Origin: Erysipelotrichaceae bacterium
Lineage (GTDB): Bacteria; Bacillota_I; Bacilli_A; Erysipelotrichales; Erysipelotrichaceae
DNA length: 57,419 bases
Direction of reading: 5' to 3'
Assembly: GCA_024684175.1 (NCBI GenBank)
Contig: JAIKXJ010000025.1
Coordinates: 1 to 57,419 of the forward strand
This document shows, piece after piece, positions 44,540 to 52,782 of the stretch. The notes below the pieces were generated by a model. It searched no databases. It worked only from the letters and a program-made list of their open reading frames with translations, and was not told where the DNA came from. Each line of letters begins with the position of its first letter. The stretch's first letter is position 1. Position numbers and translations under genes: made by a program.

Positions 44540-46012
44540 TTAAAACTCCTGTGTCGCCTTGACGGCTTTCATCCACTTGCTGTAGCGCTTTTCGACTTCT
44601 TCGTGGTCCATGGAAGGATCGTATCTCTCAAAACTCTCTTCCTTGAAATCATCCATCGAATAGAAATCAACTGCCAGACCGGCCAGTCTTGCCGCGCCTA
44701 AGGCCGTCGTTTCCGCCAGGACCGGACGGATGACCGGGATCTCCAGGATATCCGACTGGAACTGGACAAGGAGCTTGTTGACGCTGGCGCCGCCGTCGAC
44801 TTTGATGAAACGGATCTTTTCCTTCAGGTCCGCTTCCATGACATTGATCAAATCCTTGGACTGGAAGGCCATCGCTTCGATCGAAGCTCTTGCCAGATGT
44901 CCTCGGTTGGTGCCTCTGGTCAGTCCGAAGATCGCACCTTTGCACTGATCGTTCCAATACGGAGCACCTAAGCCCGTGAACGCCGGAACGATGATGACGC
45001 CGCCGGAATCCTTCACCGATCTTGCTAGTTCTTCCGAATCCTTGGCTTCGATGAAGAATTTCATCTCGTCTCTGAGCCACTGTATCAAAGAACCGGAAAC
45101 GAAGATCGAACCTTCTAAAGCGTATTTAACTTCCGTGCCGATCTTCCAGGCAACGGTCGACAAGAGCCCGTAATCGGAGATGATCGCCTCATCGCCGGTA
45201 TTGACCAGGATGAAGCCGCCGGTACCGTAAGTGTTTTTGACGTTGGATTTTTCAAAACAAGATTCACCGAACAGCGCCGCCTGCTGGTCGCCGACCAGCG
45301 CCGTGATCGGGCAGGTGCGGTTGAAGAAGTGACGCGGATCGATGTAACCGAAGAAACCGGATGTGTCTTTGATCTCCGGAAGCATGCTTGCGGGGACTTC
45401 GAAGAGATCGAGAAGTTCTTTGTCCCAGTCAAGCGTATGGATATTGAACAATAATGTCCTGGATGCATTGGTCACATCCGTCGCATGGACCTGACCGCAG
45501 GTGAATTTCCAAAGTAAGAACGTATCGATCGTGCCGAACAGGAGGTTCGGATTGTCTTTCACGCCTTCCACATGATCGCGGATCCATTTGATCTTGGAAG
45601 CCGAGAAATACGGGTCTAAGACCAGTCCGGTCTTCTCCTTGATCATCGGCTCATAGCCCTCTTCCTTAAGTTTGGTGACGATCTCGGAAGTCTGACGGGA
45701 CTGCCAGACGATGGCATGATAGACCGGCAGACCGGTCTGCGCATCCCAGACGACCGTGGTCTCACGCTGGTTGGAGATGCCGATCGAAACGACTTGTTCC
45801 GGCTTGATCTGCCCGCCGTCGAAGATCTGTGCCATGACCGCCAGTGTGGACAGCCAGATCTCGTTGGCATCCTGTTCCACCCAGCCCGGTTTCGGGAAGA
45901 AATTCGTGATCTCTTTCTGGGCGACTTTCACGACTTGCTGCTTGGAATCAAAGATGATCGCACGGGTCGAAGTCGTACCCTGGTCGATCGCTAGGACATA
46001 TTTTTCCATCAT
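44540..46012 (-). CDS. glpK: Glycerol kinase
   Basis: 490 aa, FGGY family. AIDQGTTSTRAIIFD (phosphate loop), NQRETTVVWD, ALVGDQQAALFGE and VDGGASVNKLLVQFQSD are typical of GlpK. It makes glycerol-3-phosphate from glycerol. No glpF or glpO is beside it; the GDPD gene elsewhere in the window feeds the same pool. SD AAGGAG lies 6 nt before this ATG; the next codon is also ATG. Confidence 0.97.
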   Translation of the reverse strand: MMEKYVLAIDQGTTSTRAIIFDSKQQVVKVAQKEITNFFPKPGWVEQDANEIWLSTLAVMAQIFDGGQIKPEQVVSIGISNQRETTVVWDAQTGLPVYHAIVWQSRQTSEIVTKLKEEGYEPMIKEKTGLVLDPYFSASKIKWIRDHVEGVKDNPNLLFGTIDTFLLWKFTCGQVHATDVTNASRTLLFNIHTLDWDKELLDLFEVPASMLPEIKDTSGFFGYIDPRHFFNRTCPITALVGDQQAALFGESCFEKSNVKNTYGTGGFILVNTGDEAIISDYGLLSTVAWKIGTEVKYALEGSIFVSGSLIQWLRDEMKFFIEAKDSEELARSVKDSGGVIIVPAFTGLGAPYWNDQCKGAIFGLTRGTNRGHLARASIEAMAFQSKDLINVMEADLKEKIRFIKVDGGASVNKLLVQFQSDILEIPVIRPVLAETTALGAARLAGLAVDFYSMDDFKEESFERYDPSMDHEEVEKRYSKWMKAVKATQEF

Positions 46013-46038
46013 TATTTGCTCCTTGTATGTACAAAACC

Positions 46039-46048
46039 ATTATATAAT
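46039..46048. promoter_or_regulatory. Palindromic shared -10 of glpK and the nucleotidyltransferase gene
   Basis: ATTATATAAT is its own reverse complement, so it reads TATAAT toward both genes. Both sides would have leaders of about 20 nt with good SDs. The -35 regions are weak on both strands. Confidence 0.6.
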
Positions 46049-46075
46049 AAATGCGTAATACTAGGAGGATAAGCA

Positions 46076-46996
46076 ATGAAAGAAACTCTCGTAATTCTGG
46101 CAGCCGGAATGGGTTCAAGATACGGCGGACTCAAACAGATCGACGGTGTCGGAAACCACAATGAACCGATCATCGAATTCACCATTTTTGATGCGATCCG
46201 TGCCGGTTTCAAGAAGGTCGTGCTGATCATCAAGAGAGAACATCAGGATGCATTTGAAAATTCATTGGTCAAAAAAGTCAGACCGTATATTGAAGTGGAA
46301 TACGCCTTCCAGGAGATGACAGATATCCCGGATGATGTCATGATCCCGATCGAACGCGTCAAGCCTTGGGGCACGACTCACGCTTTGCTGGCCTGCCGCA
46401 ATATTTTGAAAGAAGATCCGTTCATCGTCTGCAATGCCGATGACTTCTATGGCAAGGATGCCTTTGAGAAAGTCATGAAGTTCTTCCACGAAGAAGGCGG
46501 CATCAACAACTACTGCATGGTCGGATACAAAGTTGAAAATACCCTCTCCGACAACGGCACCGTCACCAGAGGCGTCTGCCGGAAAGACGAAAAAGGCTAT
46601 CTTTCCGATATCAAGGAAGTCATGAACATCAAGTGGAACGAAACACATGACGGTGTCTTGTACGAAGAAAACAATGAATACAAGGAACTGGAAATGGGTA
46701 CACCGGTCTCCATGAACTTCTGGGGCTTCAAGCCTTCCATCATCCCGATGCTTCATGACATCTTCCGCTATGAACTGCCGGTCGGCATCGACAAGAACCC
46801 GTTAAAATACGAGGCACTGCTTCCGACTCATGTCGGTCTGCTGGTCGACAGAGGACAGGCCAAAGTCAAAGTCCTGACTTCCGAAGACTCCTGGTTCGGT
46901 GTCACCTATAAAGAGGACAAACCAAGCGTCGTTGCCAAGATCCAATCACTCAAGGACAACGGTACTTATCCCGACATCCTCTTTGAAGAAAAATAA
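46076..46996 (+). CDS. Sugar-phosphate nucleotidyltransferase family protein
   Basis: 306 aa with a GT-A nucleotidyltransferase fold: LAAGMGSRYGGLKQID at the N-terminus, WGTTHALLACRNIL and NADDFYGKDAFEKV (metal-binding Asp pair). It lacks the usual UDP-glucose pyrophosphorylase signatures and the beta-helix of GlgC, and is closest to a group annotated only as NTP transferases. Nucleotide and sugar are not clear. Strong AGGAGGA SD. Lone gene, divergent from glpK. Confidence 0.82.
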   Translation: MKETLVILAAGMGSRYGGLKQIDGVGNHNEPIIEFTIFDAIRAGFKKVVLIIKREHQDAFENSLVKKVRPYIEVEYAFQEMTDIPDDVMIPIERVKPWGTTHALLACRNILKEDPFIVCNADDFYGKDAFEKVMKFFHEEGGINNYCMVGYKVENTLSDNGTVTRGVCRKDEKGYLSDIKEVMNIKWNETHDGVLYEENNEYKELEMGTPVSMNFWGFKPSIIPMLHDIFRYELPVGIDKNPLKYEALLPTHVGLLVDRGQAKVKVLTSEDSWFGVTYKEDKPSVVAKIQSLKDNGTYPDILFEEK

Positions 46997-47003
46997 GCCA
47001 TTC

Positions 47004-47026
47004 AAAAAAAAAAAAAAAAAAAAAAA
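47004..47026. repeat. Homopolymer run of 23 A
   Basis: An uninterrupted A23 tract lies between the nucleotidyltransferase stop and a hairpin. It serves as the U-tract for hom transcripts on the minus strand. It is far longer than termination needs and is prone to slippage, so its length may vary between cells or be a sequencing approximation. Confidence 0.9.
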
Positions 47027-47050
47027 CGAAAGCAGGATCATTCCTGCTTT
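47004..47050 (-). terminator. Terminator of hom, bidirectional stem
   Basis: AAAGCAGGA-TCAT-TCCTGCTTT (47029-47050) followed on the minus strand by 23 T. The plus-strand reading of the same stem, ending TTTTC, can stop the nucleotidyltransferase gene. Confidence 0.88.
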
Positions 47051-47052
47051 TC

Positions 47053-48168
47053 TCATGCCATCAAAGCGATGAAATCTTCTTCGGTCAAGTCCTTCAAGAT
47101 CGTTTTCAAAGGACATTTTATGCTTAAGAAGCTTTCTTCATCGATCCTTTGAGCGATATACCGTTCCAGAGGCTTTGCCTTGCTGACGACGTAAAAAACG
47201 CCTTCCAATGCATCATTGATCTCTCCGCAGCCATCGATCTTTACATTTTGAGCTGTGCCTTCTTTGAGATCGAGCAGATCCTCTACGATCGCCTGACCGG
47301 TCGGCAAGGACCCGGCTCCCGGACCGATGAACGACAGCGATCCCAGAAACTTGCTTTGCAGTTTCACGATATTGTTGTTTTCGTTCACTCTAGCGAACAG
47401 ATCTTCTTTTTTGACGAAACACGGAAGGACATAAGCCTGCAATTTTCCTTCCCTGATGGAACAGCTGCCGATCAGTTTGAGGATGCGGCCGTTCTGCTTT
47501 CCGTATTCGACCGCCCGATCTGAAAGATGTTCGATCCCTCTAAGTGGGATCTTCTCATAAGGAACGATCTTATGAAAAGCATACAAGATCGAAATGACCA
47601 GTTTGTATCCCGTATCGTAGCCGCACAGGTCATCTCTCGGATCGGCTTCCGCATAACCGTGCTCCTGTGCCTGCGCCAAAGCTTCTTGAAAGTCCATCCC
47701 CTCTTCAAAGATCTTCGACAGTATGTAATTGCAAGTGCCGTTGAAGATCCCGGAGATCGAAAAGACCTCATCGTTCCGGCTGATCCTCCCCAGTTCTTTG
47801 ATCCAAGGGATCCCGCCGGCCGTACTGGCTTCCGCAAGCAGAAAGACAGCGTTTCTTTCCGTCGTCTCAAAAAGATCCGGATGCCTTGCCAAAAGCTTTT
47901 TATTGGCACTGATCACATGCTTTCCGTTTTCAAGACATTCTTTCACGTAAGTATACGAAGGCATCAGTCCGCCCATGCACTCAACGACCGTATCGATGCT
48001 TTGATCGTTAAGGATCTCATCAAAATCCAAAGTGTATCGTTTATCTGTGCTGTCCCGTTTTCTTTTTGTCAGGATCTTTGCGATTTCGATCCCATCGATC
48101 TTCCTGTCTTCCAGGATCGAAGTCACTCCGGAACCGACCGTTCCGTGTCCCAATAACGCGATCTTCAT
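47053..48168 (-). CDS. hom: Homoserine dehydrogenase without ACT domain
   Basis: 371 aa. LLGHGTVGSGVTSIL binds NAD(P), and GIFNGTCNYILSKIFEEG and EADPRDDLCGYDTGYK are catalytic-domain blocks. It reduces aspartate semialdehyde to homoserine for Thr and Met. The usual Firmicute protein has a C-terminal ACT domain of about 80 aa; here the protein ends after the catalytic domain, so threonine feedback may be absent. I start at 48168, five bases after GGGAGG; ATG 48171 is too close to the SD. No thrB/thrC beside it. Confidence 0.94.
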   Translation of the reverse strand: MKIALLGHGTVGSGVTSILEDRKIDGIEIAKILTKRKRDSTDKRYTLDFDEILNDQSIDTVVECMGGLMPSYTYVKECLENGKHVISANKKLLARHPDLFETTERNAVFLLAEASTAGGIPWIKELGRISRNDEVFSISGIFNGTCNYILSKIFEEGMDFQEALAQAQEHGYAEADPRDDLCGYDTGYKLVISILYAFHKIVPYEKIPLRGIEHLSDRAVEYGKQNGRILKLIGSCSIREGKLQAYVLPCFVKKEDLFARVNENNNIVKLQSKFLGSLSFIGPGAGSLPTGQAIVEDLLDLKEGTAQNVKIDGCGEINDALEGVFYVVSKAKPLERYIAQRIDEESFLSIKCPLKTILKDLTEEDFIALMA

Positions 48169-48182
48169 CATGACCTCCCGTC

Positions 48183-48209
48183 AAAAAAAAGGAAGAAGAT
48201 CCTTCCTTT
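48183..48209 (-). terminator. Terminator of trxB
   Basis: AAAGGAAG-N6-CTTCCTTT, eight pairs, followed by eight T on the minus strand; it overlaps the trxB stop. Confidence 0.88.
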
Positions 48210-49119
48210 ATCGCAATAATTCGCAGGCTTTGATCGCGGCGTTGGCGCCGTCCGAACAAGCAGTCGCGACCTGACGCAGAGACTTGCTGCGGCAGTCCCC
48301 TGCCACAAAGACGTTTCTGGTCCTGGTGAGACCGTATTCGTCGGAAAGGAAATAGCCTCTTTCATCAAGCTGTGCCAGATCGGCGAAATTGCCGTTGTCC
48401 GGGATCAGTCCGACTGCAAGGAAGACGCCATCACAGGAAGCCGTCTTCTCTTCGCCGTTTTCCAGATAACGCACACCGCAAAGCTTGCCGTCGTTCATCT
48501 CATAAGCCAGGACGGTCGTATTGACGTGCGCCTCGGTCTTCGGATCGGCAAGAACGGATTCTCTTAATTTTTGTTCACCGGTAAAGAACGGCAGATCCTG
48601 CAAGATGATCAGCTTGTCGACGATGCCCAGAAGATGGGAAGATTCAACCAAGGCCGAATTGCCGCCGCCGATCATCACGACCGTCTTGTTCTGGTAGAAA
48701 TTTCCGTCACAGACAGCGCAGAAATGGATCGATTTGCCGATCAGTCTTTCTTCGTTCTCCAGACCCAATGTGCGGTGGACCGTGCCGGTCGCAAGGATGA
48801 TTGTCCTCGCTCTCAGCGGCTCGGACATATCCAAATAGACCGTCGCTGTATTGCCGTCGCTTTCGACCTTCTTGACTTCGTCAAAGAAGACTTCGCCGCC
48901 CTGTTTCATGACCTGATTGAGCATCAGATCGCCGAATTCATCACCGGAGATGCTCTCAAAACCCGGGATGTTCTCCACTTTCGGAGAATTGACGATCTGT
49001 CCGCCGAAAACGGACTTTTCGATCACCATGACGCTTTTACCGTTACGAAGCGCATAGATCGCTGCCGTCAGTCCTGCCGGACCGCCGCCGACGACGATGA
49101 CATCATATATCTTTTCCAT
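48208..49119 (-). CDS. trxB: Thioredoxin reductase
   Basis: 303 aa. FAD loop VGGGPAGLTAAIYALRNG, redox-active CAVCDG (about residue 135), NADPH loop GGGNSALVESSHLL and the C-terminal FAD block NVFVAGDCRS. It passes electrons from NADPH to thioredoxin-like CxxC domains. It lies 49 bp after nrdD in the same direction with no true terminator between, so it probably re-reduces the redoxin domain fused to NrdD. SD AAGAGGAA. Confidence 0.95.
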   Translation of the reverse strand: MEKIYDVIVVGGGPAGLTAAIYALRNGKSVMVIEKSVFGGQIVNSPKVENIPGFESISGDEFGDLMLNQVMKQGGEVFFDEVKKVESDGNTATVYLDMSEPLRARTIILATGTVHRTLGLENEERLIGKSIHFCAVCDGNFYQNKTVVMIGGGNSALVESSHLLGIVDKLIILQDLPFFTGEQKLRESVLADPKTEAHVNTTVLAYEMNDGKLCGVRYLENGEEKTASCDGVFLAVGLIPDNGNFADLAQLDERGYFLSDEYGLTRTRNVFVAGDCRSKSLRQVATACSDGANAAIKACELLR

Positions 49120-49136
49120 AATTGTTCCTCTTAATT

Positions 49137-49160
49137 CAAAGCCCGCGATGGCGGGCTTTG
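49137..49160. repeat. Hairpin between nrdD and trxB
   Basis: CAAAGCCCGC-GATG-GCGGGCTTTG, a GC-rich ten-pair stem with no T-run on either side. More likely an RNA-stability or partial attenuation element than a full terminator. Confidence 0.6.
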
Positions 49161-49168
49161 ATCTGTTC

Positions 49169-51547
49169 TTACTTTCCGTTATGATATTTCATCCAATCCG
49201 CTGCTGCGTTGGCACCTACGAACATCGTTCCGTCCGGATCGATGATGGTCGGTGTTTCCGTCAGGTTGAGCTTTCTGGCTTCGTCCATGTTTTCGGAGCA
49301 GTTGACGATCCTGTGCTCGATGCCGCTGATCTGCAGGCGCTGTTCGGCGCCTTTGCACTTCGGGCAATGATCCTGCACATAGATGGTCGGGATATCGAAT
49401 CCTGTCGCCGTCTTGGCTTCTTCTTCCTTCTTGGCTTCGACGACATCGTTCATGATGTCTCTGGCCTTCATGACGGAAGATTCCAGATTGTATTCCTTAC
49501 GGTGTTTGAATTCCTGCACCTTGCCGTCGTTCCAGTTCTGGACCGGACGGTAGTAACCGGTAATCCTTGACCAGACTTCCGTCTTCTTGCCGCACTTCGG
49601 ACAAGTGTAAGCTTCACCTGTGATGTAGCCGTGTTCCGGACAGATGGAATAAGTCGGAGACATCGTGTAGTAAGGAAGCTTGTAGTTGTCGGAGATCTTC
49701 TTTACCAGATTGGCTGCCGCTTTCCAATCAGGAAGCTTTTCGCCCAAGAAGCAATGGAAGACCGTTCCGGACGTGTAGAGCGTCTGTAACTGATCCTGGA
49801 TATCCAGAGCCGTGAAGATATCTTCCGTGTAGCCGACCGGCAGATGGGAAGAGTTGGTGTAGTAAGGCGTCTCGCCTTCCTTGCCGGCAGTGATGATGTC
49901 AGGATATTTTTCCTTATCATGCTTGGCAAGTCTGTAAGCCGTGGATTCGGCAGGTGTCGCTTCGAGGTTGTAGAGATCGTGGTACATTTCCTGATACTGA
50001 ACAAGTCTCTTGCGCATGTAATTCAGGACTTCGATCGCGAATTCCTGAGCGACCGGATCCGTCAGATCCTTTCTGAGCCAGTTGGCGTTGAGGCAAGCTT
50101 CGTTCATGCCGACCAGACCGATCGTCGAGAAGTGGTTGTTGAAGGTGCCCAGATATCTCTTGGTGTACGGATATAAGCCGTTTTCGAGCAGTTTGGTGAT
50201 GACTTCACGCTTCACATGGAGCGATCTGGCAGCAACATCCATCAGGTTGTCGAGTCTCTTATAGAAATCTTCCTTGTCTCTTGCCAGATACGCAAGTCTC
50301 GGCAGGTTGAGGGTGACGACGCCGACAGAACCTGTCGATTCACCGGATCCGAAGAAACCTCCGGATTTCTTACGCAGTTCTCTGAGGTCAAGTCTCAGAC
50401 GGCAGCACATCGAACGGATATCGGACGGCTTCATGTCGGAGTTGACATAGTTTGAGAAGTAAGGCGTACCGTATTTGGCTGTCATTTCAAACAGCATCCT
50501 GTTGTTTTCGGTATCGGACCAGTCGAAATCTCTGGTGATGGAGTATGTCGGGATCGGATACTGGAAACCTCTGCCGTTGGCGTCGCCTTCGATCATCACT
50601 TCAATGAAGGCCTTGTTGACCATGTCCATTTCCTTCTTGCAGTCTTTGTACTTAAAGTCGAGGGTCTTGCCGCCGACGATGCAGTACTGATCTGCCAGGT
50701 CATCAGGAACGGTCCAGTCCAAGGTGACATTGGTGAACGGTGCCTGCGTGCCCCAGCGGGACGGCGTATTGACACCGTAAATGAAGGACTGGATGTTCTG
50801 CTTGACTTCCTTGTAGGAAAGGTTGTCGATCTTGACGAACGGCGCCAGGTAGGTATCGAACGAAGAGAAAGCCTGAGCGCCTGCCCATTCGTTCTGCATG
50901 ATACCTAAGAAGTTGACCATCTGGTTGCACAGTGTGGACAGGTGGTTCGCCGGTGTGGACGTGATCTTGCCGTTGACACCGCCGAGGCCTTCTTCGATCA
51001 GCTGTTTGAGCGACCAGCCTGCGCAATAACCCGTCAGCATCGACAGGTCATGGATGTGCATATCGCCGTCCTTGTGTGCGGAACCGATCTCTTCATCATA
51101 GACTTCCGAGAGCCAGTAGTTGGCTGTGACCGCACCGGAGTTGGACAGGATCAGACCGCCGACCGAATAAGTGACGGTGGAATTTTCTTTGACACGCCAG
51201 TCGACAGCGTTGACATAGGAATCGACCAGCTTCTTGTAGTCAAGCATCGTGGTCGAGATGTTTCTCGCTTTTTCTCTTTGTTTTCTATATAAGATGTAAG
51301 CCTTAGCTACATCCGGATAACCGGCTTCCGATAAGGTCTTTTCCACTGAGTCCTGAATATCTTCGACAGTGACTTTCTCATCTTTGACTTTGCTTGAGAA
51401 ATCGGATGTGACTCTCAAGGAAAGCAGATTGATGACATCCGGATGATACTCTTTCTTGCAGGCATCGAATGCCTTTGTGATCGCCTCCGAGATCTTTTTC
51501 AGATCAAAATCGACGATCTTTCCATCTCTTTTTACTACACGGTACAT
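49169..51547 (-). CDS. nrdD: Anaerobic ribonucleoside-triphosphate reductase with fused C-terminal redoxin domain
   Basis: 792 aa, class III RNR. One ATP-cone (residues 1-95), then the ten-stranded barrel with GYCAGWSLKQL and RSMCCRLRLDL holding the active-site cysteines. A zinc site follows (CPEHG at 636-640, CPKC at 649-652), then the glycyl radical loop SRITGYYRP (Gly about 664). Normal NrdD ends about 40-50 aa later; here a charged linker leads to a 76-aa thioredoxin/glutaredoxin-like domain (about 717-792) with HCPKC (Cys 728/731) and a cis-Pro TETPT. It makes dNTPs without oxygen. Start 4 nt after nrdG; AAAGGAG SD. Confidence 0.95.
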   Translation of the reverse strand: MYRVVKRDGKIVDFDLKKISEAITKAFDACKKEYHPDVINLLSLRVTSDFSSKVKDEKVTVEDIQDSVEKTLSEAGYPDVAKAYILYRKQREKARNISTTMLDYKKLVDSYVNAVDWRVKENSTVTYSVGGLILSNSGAVTANYWLSEVYDEEIGSAHKDGDMHIHDLSMLTGYCAGWSLKQLIEEGLGGVNGKITSTPANHLSTLCNQMVNFLGIMQNEWAGAQAFSSFDTYLAPFVKIDNLSYKEVKQNIQSFIYGVNTPSRWGTQAPFTNVTLDWTVPDDLADQYCIVGGKTLDFKYKDCKKEMDMVNKAFIEVMIEGDANGRGFQYPIPTYSITRDFDWSDTENNRMLFEMTAKYGTPYFSNYVNSDMKPSDIRSMCCRLRLDLRELRKKSGGFFGSGESTGSVGVVTLNLPRLAYLARDKEDFYKRLDNLMDVAARSLHVKREVITKLLENGLYPYTKRYLGTFNNHFSTIGLVGMNEACLNANWLRKDLTDPVAQEFAIEVLNYMRKRLVQYQEMYHDLYNLEATPAESTAYRLAKHDKEKYPDIITAGKEGETPYYTNSSHLPVGYTEDIFTALDIQDQLQTLYTSGTVFHCFLGEKLPDWKAAANLVKKISDNYKLPYYTMSPTYSICPEHGYITGEAYTCPKCGKKTEVWSRITGYYRPVQNWNDGKVQEFKHRKEYNLESSVMKARDIMNDVVEAKKEEEAKTATGFDIPTIYVQDHCPKCKGAEQRLQISGIEHRIVNCSENMDEARKLNLTETPTIIDPDGTMFVGANAAADWMKYHNGK

Positions 51548-51551
51548 AATT

Positions 51552-52697
51552 TTACTCCTTTACCCCTCTGATCTCTATTTCATTTACATACGGTCTCACG
51601 GTCTGTTTCATCTCTTCCAACGTCTCCAGCGGAACCTCACCAAGTCCGCTCTGGATACATGTACCGTGGTCTTCGAAGTTCTGTAAGTAGTAGCGCTTGG
51701 CACCTTTGATCCACTTGCCGATCTCTTCAAGATCCGACACTTCATGGAATTCTTTCACGACCGTCGTACGGAATTCGTAATCTACGTGATCTTCCAACAA
51801 ATAACTGATGCTCTTCTCGATCTCGCTGAGGTCATAATTCTCAAGCCCGATCGTCATCGCATATTTATCCTTGCTGTTTTTGATGTCCATGGCGACATAA
51901 TCGATCAGGCCGTCATCCACCAGCTGTTTCAATGCCGTAAAATTGGACCCGTTAGTGTCTAATTTGACTTTGAGTCCCAGATCTCTGACGCGTTCGATGA
52001 ACGCGCGGATCCCCTTATGCAGCAAGGGCTCACCGCCGGTGATGCAGACCCCGTCAAGGACCTTGTTCCTGTTCTTCAGGAAGTCGAAGATATCCTCATT
52101 GGCGATCTCCGAATCGTTCTCATTCAGGAAGACCAGGCTCCGGTTATGACAGAACGGACAGCGGAAATTGCAGCCGCCGGTAAAGACCGTCGCCGCCATG
52201 TTTCCCGGATAATCCAGCAATGTCAGTTTCTGCAAGCCGTAGAAACGGACATTTTCATCATCCAGCTCCATGGAATACTCCCTTGCCTTTTCAAGAAGTT
52301 TCGCAAGTACGGTGTTGTAAGCATCGAGCTCCGCAGCAGAAATATCGGAACTCAGATGTGAGAACCATTCCGAACGCATCCGATAGAGATCAGGCATGAT
52401 CTCCTGGGTCTTTTCGGTGGTATATAACAATTTTGCTCTTCTGTCTGACTCGCTGTTGACGATCCGCACATAAGAAAGCTGTTCCAGCCTCTGAATCGAT
52501 TTTGTGATCGTTCCTTTATCATAAACGCCGCGGATCGCCAGTTCATTCATCGAAATGCCTTCAGATTCATAGATCTGCGTAAGCAGGATGTACTGTGTGT
52601 ATCCGATAGAATATTTGTCCAGCAGTTTATCGAAATGCTTCTGGTTACAGCGATACAAAACCGAGGAGTCCAGACTTAAATAATTGCGCTCACTCAT
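51552..52697 (-). CDS. nrdG: MarR domain fused to NrdG-type radical-SAM activase
   Basis: 381 aa. Residues 1-145 form a whole MarR-type winged helix: dimer helix, FDKLLDKYSIGYTQYILLTQ, recognition region VYDKGTITKSIQRLEQL, wing VNSESDRRAKLLYTTEKTQ and a C-terminal helix. Residues about 150-381 are an NrdG2-type radical-SAM enzyme: GLQKLTLLDYPGNMAATVF, the 4Fe-4S motif CNFRCPFC (Cys 176, 180, 183), GGEP at 221-224 and DIKNSKDKYA. The second half makes the glycyl radical on NrdD. The first would bind DNA, and two matching dyads lie upstream. I start at 52697; an earlier ATG (52718) overlaps the -10 box. Confidence 0.93.
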   Translation of the reverse strand: MSERNYLSLDSSVLYRCNQKHFDKLLDKYSIGYTQYILLTQIYESEGISMNELAIRGVYDKGTITKSIQRLEQLSYVRIVNSESDRRAKLLYTTEKTQEIMPDLYRMRSEWFSHLSSDISAAELDAYNTVLAKLLEKAREYSMELDDENVRFYGLQKLTLLDYPGNMAATVFTGGCNFRCPFCHNRSLVFLNENDSEIANEDIFDFLKNRNKVLDGVCITGGEPLLHKGIRAFIERVRDLGLKVKLDTNGSNFTALKQLVDDGLIDYVAMDIKNSKDKYAMTIGLENYDLSEIEKSISYLLEDHVDYEFRTTVVKEFHEVSDLEEIGKWIKGAKRYYLQNFEDHGTCIQSGLGEVPLETLEEMKQTVRPYVNEIEIRGVKE

Positions 52698-52719
52698 AAT
52701 TGATGTACCTGCAAACATA

Positions 52720-52749
52720 ATTATATAGAGGACATAGTTGAAAGTTCAA
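52720..52749 (-). promoter_or_regulatory. Promoter of nrdG-nrdD-trxB
   Basis: On the minus strand TTGAAC (52749-52744), 18-bp spacer, TATAAT (52725-52720). The -35 lies wholly inside the first dyad operator. Confidence 0.6.
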
Positions 52750-52751
52750 CT
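52736..52751. promoter_or_regulatory. MarR-type operator 1
   Basis: AGTTGAAAGTTCAACT, a perfect 7+7 bp dyad covering the -35 of the nrdG promoter. Size and symmetry fit a MarR dimer site. Confidence 0.7.
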
Positions 52752-52766
52752 AAAATAATACAAAAT

Positions 52767-52782
52767 AATTGAGATTTCAACC
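52767..52782. promoter_or_regulatory. MarR-type operator 2
   Basis: AATTGAGATTTCAACC matches operator 1 at the TTGA and TTCAAC positions. Its centre is 31 bp from that of operator 1, three helical turns, so two dimers would sit on the same DNA face. Confidence 0.6.

Noticed and set aside
49137..49160. Terminator between nrdD and trxB
   Set aside because: The stem is strong but has no T-run on either strand, so I list it as a hairpin, not a terminator.
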